NCBI RefSeq assembly: GCF_020921035.1
Contig: NC_063152.1
Location: forward strand, 32,656,494-32,720,493
From: Rhodamnia argentea
Lineage: Eukaryota; Streptophyta; Magnoliopsida; Myrtales; Myrtaceae
Length of the DNA: 64,000 bases
Direction: 5' to 3'
Both the position numbers and the translations under genes were made by a program. The notes under the pieces were generated by a model, which saw only the letters and a list, made by a program, of their open reading frames with translations, ran no database searches and was not told the origin of the DNA. Numbering within the stretch: position 1 is the first letter of the stretch; every line of letters begins with the position of its first letter. Below, piece after piece: positions 1 to 12,006 of the stretch.

Positions 1-673
1 ATAGTTCTTTGCATATATATACTGCACATGAAGTGCAATAGGAAACCAAAAATATTAAATGCATTTTAACCCGAGGAAGTACCAACATTCTGTTAAGACA
101 CTAGAAGGGCTTAGAGGAAGCATCTCAGACTACCCAACTAAATGTAAACAGCACGTAAATATAAAAGTAACTGTAGTGTAATTTACATTAGTTTAGGTTC
201 CAGTGAATGTCTCTAGGGAAGTGAAAATAATCTGGACATAATTTTTAGAAGTTATCTGAATTATAAGATGATCTTGGACAAGTTCTTCCTGATGGAGTGT
301 GTATTCGTACTTTATTGTTATTGTGTATGGAAAGGCGTTAAAAGCTAATATGATGTCATTTGAAATGCCTATACAGTCGATGAACCCCTACTGCATACCA
401 TTACTTTGAGTATAAAGTTTGACTGAGTTTAATTTTGGCATTACAGTAATATCTGTCTTTACATATGGGACAATAATGAATCTGTATAAATTGGGGAAAA
501 GGGCTTTCTCTATGGAGTTCTTAGATACCTTTCTCTGCCAATGTACTTTGAATTTTCTGAGAGCATCTCATTCAGAATTTGGATGAAACTTGATGAATTT
601 CTCTTAGGATTTCCAGTTGTTGTGGACAAGATATGCATCCTTGTAGTTAAAGGGTTAATCTTCCGAAAGAGAC
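1..673. other. upstream region of the CIP1-like gene
   Basis: AT-rich DNA before the first coding exon of the CIP1-like gene. It has no convincing open frame; the short frames here are in random phase and match no family I know. It probably holds the promoter and leader. I could not place a unique TATA box. Confidence 0.5.
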
Positions 674-3600
674 ATGACAAAACATCGATTCCGAGATTCA
701 ATAAAGTCCTTATTCGGGAGCCATATTGATGCAGAGGCAGGGGAACAGCTGAAAGGAACTAAATCAGGTAATTCCTTATCAGCAAGAATGGTTCTTCAAG
801 AGGCTATCAATCAGCAGCATGTTCACTCACGAAAAAAAAATTGGGATCATAATTGGATCTCCATAATATCTTGAAGTTATTGATCTTTTCGTGCTAATTC
901 ATCCTGTCTTTGGTACATTTGAATAGTTGGATTGAGAAACTGCTGGTTAACTGCAGAAATTGAGGCCAAGGTGAATAGGATCTTGAAGCTTATCAGAGAT
1001 GATCATCCTGAAGAAGACAACCAGGATCCATCTGGGGAGTCTAAAAGAAGATCGCTTGAAGAGTTAGTGAACGAGTTCCACAAAAAGTATCAGTCCCTGT
1101 ATGAACAATATGATTCTCTCACAGCAGAGCTCCGGAAAAAGGTTAGTAGCAAACAAAGTAAAGATGAACCTTATTCATCAAGCTCTGATTCAGACTCAGA
1201 CTCGGATCATTCCTCAAAGAAAGGCAGTAAAAATGGTCAATTAGAAAATGATTGGGAAAAAATCACAGCTGAAATGAAGCAAGAACTTGAAACAGCAAAT
1301 CTAGAAGTTGCTGACTTGAAGAGGAAGTTAACAAGCATGACAGAAGAGAGAGAAACTCTGCAGTCTGAATGCCAAGTAGCTTTGAGCAAGGTACAAGAAG
1401 CAGAAAACAGTATCCAGGAGTTGAACATCAAAGCTGAAAAGTTAGAGGAGGAAAGATCCGAGCATTTTGCTGACAACCAGAAACTGACTGAAAAGTTGGA
1501 AATGCTTGGTACGGTTGAAGTAGAACAAAAACAAAGACTGGTGGACATGACAACTGAGAAAGAGACCTTGATTGCAGAGAGAGAGGCTGCTCTGGAAAAG
1601 ATTGAAGAGGGAGAAAAAATTACCATTGACTTGAGAAACTCTGTTGATCAGATGAAAGGTGAAAAAAAAGCTCTGGAACTGGAACTAGAATCTGTGAAAG
1701 GCCATGTTTCAGGTATGAAGGAGCATCAAGAATCAGCAGAACAGAAAATTGCAGATTTAAGCCACTCCCTAGAAGTCACTTTGGAAGAAAACAAGTCTCT
1801 ATCTTCTAAAGTGTCTGAACTTTCACATGACGTTGAGAATGCACAGAAAAAGATTGAAGACGTCATCAGAGAATCAGGAGAAATGAAGAAAACTTTGGAT
1901 GAAAAAGAGAGGGAACTTTTGGCTCTGACAGAAGTGCATCAAGTCCATCAGAATGATGCATCAGCTCAGATGGAAGGCCTGAAAGCACAGATAACAAATC
2001 TCGAATTGGAACTTGAAACTGTGCAAACTGAGAAAAAGGACATACAAGAGCTGGTAGAAAGAAAAACAACTGAAGCAAAACAACTGGCTGAGGAAAACAT
2101 GCAACAGACAGCCCGAGCTGCACAATTTGAAGAAATGTCGAAAGCCAGAGAAGATGAAATATCGGCTCTCAAGATGAAGCTTGAGGATAGTGAAAAGGAG
2201 TCTCTCTCTAGGACGGAGGATTTGACCACGCAGGTGAAGACCTTGCTTCACAATCTGGAATCTTTACAAGCTCAAAAAGCTGAAATGGAGGAACAGATTG
2301 TTTCGAAAACTGATGAAGCATCCACCCAACTCTCTGGGCTAATGGATCAGGTTAATACATTGCAGCAAGAACTGGGATCTCTGGGAAACCAGAAAGCTGA
2401 ACTGGAATTGCAACTTGAGAAAAAATCTCAAGAGCTTTCAGAAAATATGGTTCAGACAGAAAGATTGAAGGAGGAGTTGACAAGAAAAACTATTGATCAA
2501 GAAAAGATTATGGAGGAGAAGGAGGGTTTAGCGAGTCGGGTGAAGGACCTGGACCTAGAGACAGCTACTATACGCACCCAGAAGGATGAAATGGCAGAAC
2601 AGATAAGAACTATAGAGAAGGAGAACGACCTGCTTAGAGAGGAAAAGGCAGAGTTGCAGAGAAATGTTCTCAAGTTTCAGGAGACTCTCGATTCTCTTCA
2701 TGGACACAAAAGCGAAATAGAATTGCAGCTTGAAACAAAGACTCAAGATTTTTCGGAGCTCTCTGCCCAAATGGAGGGCTTGAAACAGCAGCTAGCGAGT
2801 GACAAATATCATCATCAGAAGACAATGGAAGAGAAAGACGGCATGACAGTCCGGATAAAGGACCTCATGCTTGAGGTGGATTCTCTGATCAACCACAGAA
2901 TTCAACTGGAAGAGCAGATAAAAAGCAAAAGTAGTGAGAGTGATCAGTTGCAGGAGGAAAACAGAAGACTACAGGATAGCGTCCTTGAATTGGAGAGGAA
3001 GCTATCAGAGAAAGAGGATGAATTTTCTGCTCTACATGAAAAATTTGAACAAGGCGAAGCTGAAGCTTCGGCTAAAATCATGGCTTTGGAGACGCAAATT
3101 AACAATCTGAGAGAGGATTTGGATCTCTTGCAGAGTCAGAAAACTCAATTGGAACTACAATTTGAAAAGGAGAAACAAGAATCTTCAGAAAGCATGATGC
3201 AAATGGAGAATCAGAAAAGCCAAGTAGCCAACCAGAGTGAAGATCTGCGGAGATTGCTTAAAGAAAAGGAGGATGCACACAAATCGTTGAGTGAGGAACA
3301 TACGCTAGTTGGAGGCTTATTTCAGAAGTGCAAGGAAAGCCTCGAGCGGGCAGAAGGTAGGATGAAAGAAATGGAAGCTGAGTTCCGCTCAAAATTTCAT
3401 TCGAGGGACCAGACAGTGGCTGATTTGGAAGAAATGGTTGAAGATTTGAAGAGAGATCAAGATTTAAAAGAAGAAGAAATCAATTCCTTAACCGAGAATG
3501 TACGACATATCGAGGTTAAGCTCCGTCTCTCAAACCAGAAGCTTCGGGTCACGGAGCAATTGCTGACTGAGAAGGAAGAGAGCTTCAGGAAAGCTGAAGC

Positions 3601-4201
3601 AAAATTCGAACAAGAACAGAGAGCTCTTGAAGAAAGGATTGCGTCCTTGTCTGAAACGGTTGCCTCAAACAAAGAAGCTTATCAGAAAATGATTGCAAAA
3701 GTCTCTGACGAAGTAAAGGGCAGCTTCATTACATGGGAAGCTGTTGTCCAGAAATTCGACACAGAATTTAACAACTACGGAAACTGCATTTTGGAAGCTA
3801 ATAATGACTTGAACGTTGTGAAGAGCTGGATAAGAGATGCAAATAATGTGAAACGCCAACTAGGGGAGGAAGTTCGTGAATTAGCAGAGCAGCTGAAGGA
3901 TAAGAAAGAACAGGAGTCGTTCTTGAAGGATCTGGTTGAGAAGTTAAAGGTGCAAGTCAGTGAGGAAGAAGCTGAAAAGGGGAAACTGGTTATAGCTCTA
4001 AACCGGATTGAGAATAAGGCCGAGGAACTCGAGACAACATTGAAGGACAAGGACGAGGCGATCTTTGGTCTTGGAGAAGAGAAGAGGGAAGCAATCAGGC
4101 AACTCTGCGTCTGGATTGATTATCATCGCAGCCTTAATGATGATCTCAAGGAAATGCTAGCCAGGACGAGAACAGCCAGAGGCCAGAGGGCAGGCTCTTA
4201 A
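674..4201 (+). CDS. CIP1: COP1-interactive protein 1-like coiled-coil protein
   Basis: Two coding exons, 674-767 and 957-4201, give about 1112 residues. Exon 1 starts MTKHRFRDSIKSLFGSHID and ends in KGTKS; the 189-base intron has a GT donor at 768 and ends in CTGCAG at 956. Joining restores E-I-E-A-K-V in phase, continuous with a NAB/KIP1-like N-terminal domain at about residues 1-95. An acidic serine run of SDSDSD type follows. The rest, about 115-1060, is almost unbroken heptad coiled coil with repeating EEKE, LELQLE and QMEGLK segments. The C-terminus carries the conserved GEEKREAIRQLCVWIDYHR stretch. In Arabidopsis CIP1 binds the light-signalling E3 ligase COP1 and is cytoskeleton-associated; it acts positively in ABA responses. 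That role is carried over by family. The protein is shorter than the Arabidopsis one (about 1580 residues), fewer coiled-coil repeats being the likely reason. A reading that starts at 932 would lose the first half of the NAB domain. Confidence 0.9.
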
Positions 4202-5931
4202 CTTCTTTTCATTCTAATTGCCAGATTTGTTCCGATGTCGACATCGACATTTTTTTCTTGATTGTTGATTCCTTGTAGGCAAAGTGTGTTTGTAGATAGA
4301 TTTTTGCGTGATGGCTGTTTCGACAACATTTATAGTCAGGACTCAGGATGTTGTATAAAACTTGGTTGATGCCTTTTTACTGGTCATCGATTGAGCATAT
4401 ATGTAGACATGGCAAACTATTACATGAGAGACTGCAATATTCCTGTCCGTGTCAAACTGAGAAAACGAACCAATTAATAAAGCACCAAGTATCTGGGAAA
4501 GAGCCTACCCTTTTTAGAGGCCTAATTCGCTCATCGGGAAAATCTATCGCCTTCTTGTTCATCATTCGTTATGAAATATCTCCAGCCTCTAGTCCTCCTA
4601 TCCATAAAGTGCATCGGATCAACCTTATTGGGAATTTCAATTTCTTTAATGGTCTCTCTCTTCTCCGTCGCAATTCGGTATCGACCATTCAATCAAAGCG
4701 CTCTAAACATCAATGGTCGTGTTGTTGCTTCAATAACCCAGCACTTTTTAATGAAGCGAATGATTTTGGCTAATTCTTTTTACTGTGAGCAATCCCGGGG
4801 CCAGTTACAATTATCCTATTGGCTTTCCATATATTTTGATTAAGCAAGCCCTTTTAAAAATGATAATTCTGTGATCGTCGAAGAAAGAGCTCCCCCTGCG
4901 TGACACAGGCAAATTACCTCACTCGCACGTGCTGCTGCTCGTTACGTAGAAACGTTCATATTAATGTATAATCGTGTTGTGTGAACGACCCAATTAGTTT
5001 GTGTTGTGCCATTTTCATATGGAGGAAGTCTGACAATTACAGCAAACAACTTCTGTTTGAGTCGGCAAATCTATGTTTAATCCCCATCTCAAACAAGACA
5101 GGATACGGATTGTCGGCTCTTCCGATCCGGAGCAAGAGTTTGATATCACTGCAGGCATCATCACATGGTAAAGATAAAGTCTCCGCATGGCTTGCACTAA
5201 GCGTAGCGGTGATAAGGAAAAGGATAAACATCCGAAAGACGTAATTGAGGCCCCGCAGAAGAGGAGTGAAAAGTACAAAGTTCAAATGCTCGTTGCCGTG
5301 TTCGATTTTATTGCCGGTCACACGGTCAAAATCCAAAAAGAATCAGTTTAATGCAACGCCCGCACTTGCAAGCAACCAACTTCCAACTACGTCAGATTCA
5401 TCATGCACTCCTGAGAACATGCATAATATGGAACTCACTATTCATGCTCTGTCCATAGGCAAGCTTCGGCATGCGCAACTTTTCAATCTATGAACCAAAT
5501 TTATCCGCCGGGCTCTGTGTGCAAATGCGCAAGTCGATCAGCACACATGGACCAGCCAAAACAAAATCACAAGCGCATAAAATACATAACCATCCATTTG
5601 GCAGGACTGAAACAGTAGGTGAGGAGCTTGGCAGTGAATTTTTTTCACAAACATAAAACCGAGGAATTCAATCCTACAGAACCTGCTAGAAAACCCCCAG
5701 CGAATAATTTATTTCCACATAAGAAGAGAGAACAGGAAAAGAGAGGGAAAAAAAAAAAAAGCCTAAGATGGAGGGACAAATATGGATGGCATTTATATAT
5801 ATCAACGAATCTCTCGATTCCTTCCTACCTGATCATAAATAATCTCGGAATGTACTCCCATCAAGCCTCTCAACCTTTTGCCTTGGAAATAATCCATAAG
5901 CTAAAGAAAAATTACTTGGATGCTTCTCCCT
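4202..5931. other. intergenic spacer between two convergent genes
   Basis: This holds the 3' ends of the CIP1-like gene (+) and the carrier gene (-). No protein family is recognisable. One minus-strand frame beginning near 5231 starts with a signal-peptide-like hydrophobic stretch, but it is short and unsupported (see findings). Confidence 0.5.
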
Positions 5932-8900
5932 TCAATCGGATATCCTCATCTCCACTCCAAGAATGTCCTTAACCACTTCATATGTGACAAAGGCAATGGC
6001 TATCGATGGAACGACCTAGACATCATAGCAGGAAATGTTAACAGGATTCTGGTAGAGAAAATTGAACACGATTGGAAACAAAAACTAAAGATTTACTACA
6101 ATCTAGCATTGATGTAAGTTTAATCAGCAAGATTTTACTGAAATTCAGAAGGTGTTGTCCAAATGGAACACACTAAATATGGTGACAAAATTTTTAACTA
6201 AAAGTATTGCGGGTGGGTTCTTCACAATGTCAACTCACCTTTACTGAATTGGGGACCAAACCCTTGTATAATGCTCCAAATCCCTCATGACGAACAGTCT
6301 TCCTGAATGCATCGACCATGCCAGTGTATTCAAGTGGCGCCTTACTCCTCCCTTCACCAATTACAACTGAAGAAGCATCTTTCCAGCCAACCATTTGCAT
6401 TCTTCGCCTGATGACATCAAGAGGGTAAGCCACTGTCTGACCAACAGTCCCTGCGGCAGCACCACATGCAAGCCTCGTCGTCACACTCAGCTCATTGTTC
6501 TCAACCAGTCCAAATGCGTTGGTTTTAAGTAACCAGTCTTTCAAGGATTCATACACAGCAAAGTTCAGACCTACATAAGGAACCTGAACATACCAAAAAG
6601 GAATTTGAGTTCATATGGTACAATCTCAGAGACCGAATAGCATTGCAGCATATGAGCATATTCGTTTCCTGAGTTACTTATAAATGAAGGATAAATTTCA
6701 TCGCAAAGAAGACCATACTTACAACTCCTATTACAGAAGGAAGCCAGCCTCTGTACAATGCCCTAGGGCCTTCTTCCTTGAAGACAGTTGAAAGGGCATG
6801 AAAAATTCCCCTATACTGTCGAGGAGACTTCTCTGTCTAAAAATTTTTATGCAGGAAGGTGAGTCTACTAATATCATAGAAATAAAGAAATGCATTCTTA
6901 AATCAATCCGAGAACGCACAGATGAAAAAAATTCGAACCCCTACCTGGACAGTCAGCCGACCTCGTACCATGTCCATTGGATATGTCGCAGACATGGCAA
7001 TAATTCCAGCACATGCACCAGCTCCAAGGCGTAAAATAGGAGTTAGCTGCGCATCTTCTGCATAATAATAAAAGAGTAGCAGGTCATAAGCATAAGAAAA
7101 TTCAGCTGAGAATTGTCAACAAAAATGAAATAAGAAAATAGTGTTCAAACAAGATTCGGCAGAAACGGAAAGGGAGTACTAGACAAGACTAATGCAGTAT
7201 TAAAGTCTACACTTTAAAATTTAAATGATCAGCAAATTGAAAACGAGTATGCTGCATAGTCACACTAAAAGTGGCATGTTTACTATTAAGCATGGTTATC
7301 AACGGAGGGACCAGATTAGTCATCCATCTCTTAGGAGAATTAGTTTGTGTTCAGAATCAACCAGATCCATAAGTAAAGCATAATTGCGTACTTCAAAACA
7401 TATATTACTCATATAAAGTAGGAAGATCATACCTTTCCCAGGTTGCTGCCGATAAAGCCATAAAATGCCGCTGTTTAAAAAAAAAATTATAGTGATATTT
7501 AAAGTATAAACAACTCTATTGGTCATTAGGCAGAAGCATATTCATAGTATTAACAACTCTATGCTTGTGCTTTTTCCTGAAGCTCAAATGTCTTATAGTC
7601 CCCTACAGTTGTATAAATAAATGCTGCAACAAAATAAATGAATGTAGGATGGAACAAGAATTATTTAGCATACTGAGATGCCTGCTCATAGCTGAAGAAC
7701 TTGACGGCTGAATTGGGAACAATACGAGCACAATTAGTGCCATTGCCTTTGAACAATCCCCTGAAACCCTCAGTTCTCCATATATATTTTAGGCCTTGCA
7801 TCGTTCCATTGTATTTTATGCTATGAGGATTCTGAACCTGCATCGAGAGGCATATCCCACTTAAGACAAGCCAAAGCATGCAGAGGAGAGAGTAAGCATT
7901 AGAAGCATCCCACTTTTTCAGATGCAGATGAAAGAAACTTCATCACACCATTTCTCCCTCCCTTCCAGCCCTCCCTGTTCAGATGAATGCTGAGGCAAGC
8001 AAGCATGCACCTCGGTGAAGGTTTTTGTTGGGAAGTGTCAACTTAAAATCAAAACGAAGACGTACCTACTATGTGACCTCCATCCACAGAGAACAAAAGT
8101 AGATAAAAGTACAAAAATAAGACGTCGATCACCCGTAAAAGTACCTGCAGCAATATCTTTAATCTCTCCAATGGAGCAACAGCAGTACGTGACCTGAACA
8201 AGGATTATCAAAAGAATGAACACGGCAAATTGAAGAAGACTTTTTCATAAATAGCTTATACACAAACAAATGAGTCAAAAAAAAAATCTCTTCATATGAT
8301 CCCTCTATTCTACGATGTAGGGTATTCTAACAATGTTGCTAGTTAATTTATTCTCTATTTCTTTTTGGAATGATATGTCTAACGAAAAACCAGTTCGATC
8401 GTATTTCCCTTATCTCCAGGAAATCCACCATGTGGCAATAAGCACCACGACACGACGTCACAAAATGGAGCTGTCTCAAGGTCTCCTGGTGATTGGCACA
8501 AATATATTTTAGGGGAACATGACACAAAGGGTCCCTAAACTTTGGCTCAATGTGCAATGTGGTCCCCGAACTTTTAATTTGCTCAATGTTATCCCCGAGT
8601 TTTAGCTTAATGTGCAATGTCTGAACTTTTAATTTATTCAATGCGATTCTTAAATTTTTGGTATACGTTCAAATTTTTTTTTTTTTTTTTGGTAAGGTAA
8701 GTATGTATATAACTTTTCAATGTGCCAAATACAGGAGAGGACCGAACACAAAAACCTCGTACCCATCGTTACACTTGGAAGTGTCCCGAAGGGTGCAAAG
8801 GTGTAGCCATCAAGAAAGACACAACAAAAGAAGGAACTAGAGACCTAAAGAGCCAAACAATGGCCCTCGTAGAAAGAAGTCAAGAGCGAACCAACAGCCA

Positions 8901-11900
8901 AAAGAAACGCTAATCTAAGCAACGGATCGATCCTCAAAGATAGAAGGGGAAAGGCCCCAATTTCTTTGTATACGCCTGTTACGGGGAATGTCATCAATCA
9001 GACCAAGTGACAAGCTCATATCTCTGACCACCTTATGGAGATGCTTGATGATGGCCGGGTTAAAGAGAGGTTTGTCCTCGAAAAGGATGTTGTTTCTCTC
9101 CATCCAGATAATATGGCATAAAGCTCCATGAGAAAATCTAGCAATACGATGCGAGACGGACGAACCTCCAAAAAGTCGCATAGACCAGCGAATATGGTCA
9201 TCCCACGGACAGTTCCGCCAAGGTAGATTACATTTGGTAGCCCAATACAGGGCGAGGGAACTTGTGACAGAGCAGCCAAAATATAAATAGTGGATAGAAT
9301 CTGGTCTTAAGTGGCAAAAGGCACATACCCCATGATCAAGTCTTCGGTGTTGCGTAAGCAATGTCTGAGTGGGGAGACGGTGTAAAGTGATAACCAGAGA
9401 TGGAAGGCATGCCGAGGGGATATATATCTATCCCAAACAAAGGAATGCCAAAAAATAGCCCGACCCCTACGTCCGATTGCATTCCAAGCGGATGCAGCAG
9501 AGAAAATACCCGAGGAGTTGTTACGCCAAATGAATTGATCATTTCTCCCATCCACAAAAGAAGGGCTTGGTTACGGCCAAGCCAAAATGGTGGCCAAAGT
9601 GTTCGACATTTGCCAATCCGAGGCATAGAATGAACGCACCGAGACATCACATGGTATCCTGGATCGGTATATATCCCCATCCGTAAAAAGCTTAAAGAGG
9701 GGGCCACGATCATGCCACCAATCAAACCAAAATGAGGTAGATAGCCCATCGCCAATCCTCCATCTAAAGTGCACTAAGAATTCCGTCCGAAGGTCCAAGA
9801 TTTTCTTCCAAATCCATGAGCAAAAAACTGGTTTGGCGACTATCCAAAAATTCTTCCTCTTGAGGAAATTGGAGTGTATCCATTGGCACCACATGGATTC
9901 CTTATCGTAGAATAAGATCCAAATGTGCTTTAGCATTGCTGCTCTATTACACTCCAACAATTTCCGTATCCCAAGTCCACCTTCTTCCTTCGGCAAGCAA
10001 ACATAATCCCAAGGAACCTTAGCGCCCCGACACTCAAGTCTGGACCCTTCCGGAGAAATTGTCTCAAAATAGTTTCAATCCGGGATAAGACCGATATGGG
10101 GAGGGTGAAAACCGTAGCCCAATAGACATGGATGGCATGCAAGACGGATTTAATAAGTTGTAGTCGACCCGCAAAAGATAAGAATCTTTGGGACCAAGAG
10201 CGGGCTTTAGCAAGAATGGAGTTTACCAGGGCGTTACGGTCGGACTTGGAAAGTCTAGAAGCAATGATAGGTATACGTTCAATTTAGTTCCTAAACAATA
10301 TGAAAATGTTCAATATTATCCTTAAACTCGAATTAATTAAAGGATAACATTGGACATTTTCGTATAGTCTAGGAACTAGATTGAACATTTACCAAAAGTT
10401 TAAAGACCACATTGAATAAATTAACGGTGTGGGGACAACATTGCACATTGGGATAAAGTTTAGGGACCATATTGAGCAAATTAAAAATTCAGGGATCACA
10501 CTACATATTGAGCCAAACTTCAAGGGCCATTTGTATAACTATCCCTATATTAAACTCAAACAAGGACTCTTTTAGCCAAGTATGTGAAAACTACAAAAAT
10601 CTTCTTCATGTCTCTAAAGTTGAATGTGCTTTCCCCTTCATCTAGAACTTGGATAGAGTTATGAAAGGAACGAAGAACAATACTTCTCACAAACAAGAAA
10701 ACTAGGTTGAACATGCAAAGCTAACATCACCGTAAGAAAGCACAAGAAGCAATGCATAATGTATTGACATATGTCTGAATTCTGAAGTTCTGAACCCTCA
10801 TAACCCACAAAAGGAAAAGCAAAACATCAGAGGTCAAGTAAAACCAAATAACATGATAGAAATGTGAAAAGAAAAGAAATGAACAGCATCAATCAATCAA
10901 TCGAACTTGACAGCACGGACACAGGAATTTTGTCATCTTGCATTTCTCATGTTCGGAAGATGTGCCAAATTGAAGCCAACTCTAGGTTTAGTCTTTTATA
11001 AAGGATTGAGCCGAAAAACAAATTTCATTGCTTGTTATTGTTATATAAGCTTAGTTCCCCCTTATTCTTTCCTCACCCAACTATTTGTCAGCTCACATTC
11101 TTTCCAGCTGCAGTAAGTTTAAGTTTGAGAAGTTAGTGGTCTTCTCGGATTAGAACAAATGCTATGCACCTTAAAAGACATGCAAAGTCCTGAACAGTTA
11201 AAATTCATTTACAATTCATACTGCACCGTAGGGCCAGAAACAATTAAGTGAAGGGACTAAAAAAATATCCAAGCATCAAGTGGTGACATATCACAGCGTC
11301 AAACCTAAAGCCACCGAATCTCATTCACAGGTCAAGGAGTGTGTGCCTCAATTCTATACCGAATGAAACCCTACACATGCAGCCAAATAGCTACAAACAA
11401 AATCAAGAAAAACCGATTAGGACATCAATGAATCATAACAGACAATTAACCAAACAAAGCCGCCGGCAGACACAACAAACAAGCAGAATTCAAGCTGGAG
11501 CAAAGTAAACCGCGTTATTTTTACTGGAATGACATTGCTAATCCACCAGAGTCAAGACTGAAAAACAACCATCAGAGACTCTGCCGTAGATCAGACTTGT
11601 TAACTATGTCAGCCTATTTTGCATGAAAACCTAATTACAGCCAAGCAACTAGTCTCCTCACCCAAACCAAACGTAAATCGCCAAAAAAGAAAACTGCGGA
11701 GATATCAAAGAAAGCATAGCAATCAACTATAAACCAAATAACACCAAAAACGAAATAAGCCCCCAACAAAAGCTAAAATGCATCTAAACTCGCTCCTGCA
11801 AAAACAACAAAGGCACAAACGGAGCCGGGGACGGCCGAGAGAGGAACTCACACTCCACCGGCGACTCCGCCCGCGACGAGCGACTTGCAGATGCTGAGAA

Positions 11901-12006
11901 GAGCGTGGCTGGGCGCCTTCACGCCTTCGCTCGCCTCCTCCGCCAGGTTGACGATCGTCGATACGGCGGACTCGCTCCTCTCGCTGACCACGTCCTCCGA
12001 CGCCAT
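5932..12006 (-). CDS. ADNT1: mitochondrial adenine nucleotide transporter ADNT1-like
   Basis: Eight coding exons on the minus strand: 12006-11852, 8193-8145, 7837-7674, 7470-7433, 7057-6945, 6836-6723, 6583-6239 and 6015-5932. All introns are GT-AG and phases fit exactly, giving 353 residues; Arabidopsis ADNT1 has about 352. The protein begins MASEDVVSERSESAVSTIVN and ends in RISD. It has the three tandem repeats of the mitochondrial carrier family, with signatures PLERLK (about 59-64), PMDMVR (162-167) and PLDVIR (265-270). The run RRRMQM at 270-275 resembles the nucleotide-carrier signature. The family exchanges AMP, ADP and ATP across the inner mitochondrial membrane through six membrane helices. 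Exons 2 (49 bases) and 4 (38 bases) are too short to show as open frames and were placed by conservation (SRTAVAPLERLKILLQ; HGILWLYRQQPGK). Intron 1 is about 3.7 kb and carries nested transposons. The start is the first ATG before the conserved N-terminus. Confidence 0.93.
8511..10546. repeat. foldback (long inverted repeat) element, split by a LINE
   Basis: The left arm from 8511 (AGGGGAACATGACACAAAGG) matches the reverse complement of the right arm ending at 10546 (AGGGATAGTTATACAAATGG). Both continue with GTTTGGCTCAATRTGYA and repeated GGTCCCTAAAC-like and TTTAATTTGCTCAAT units. Without the inserted LINE the element is about 430 bp. It sits in intron 1 of the carrier gene. No coding capacity and no clear target duplication were seen. 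Related copies lie at about 14344-14634 and, as one arm only, at about 49690-49825. Confidence 0.7.
8674..10269 (-). mobile_element. 5'-truncated non-LTR retrotransposon (plant L1-type LINE), nested
   Basis: A minus-strand LINE fragment. A run of 17 T on the plus strand at 8674-8690 is its poly(A) tail. The insertion is bracketed by a perfect 13-bp target duplication, GGTATACGTTCAA, at 8660-8672 and 10270-10282. Minus-strand frames between about 10260 and 8915 encode the region after the reverse transcriptase core (RSWSQRFLSFAGRLQLIKSV, EEGGLGIRKL, GDGLSTSFWFDWW) and a zf-RVT zinc-binding domain (CAFCHLRPDSIHYLYFGC, WMERNNILFEDK). The endonuclease and the catalytic reverse transcriptase part are missing. 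The coding part is spread over at least three frames, so it is inactive. Clear target duplications and tail suggest only moderate age. It entered the older foldback element. Confidence 0.88.

Noticed and set aside
1237-1626. Minus-strand frame opposite the CIP1-like exon
   Set aside because: It is a Ser/Phe-rich shadow of the Glu/Lys-rich coiled coil; several similar shadows occur along the exon.
9400-9633. Plus-strand frame inside the LINE
   Set aside because: The LINE codes on the minus strand, where the zinc-binding domain is; this is the opposite-strand shadow.
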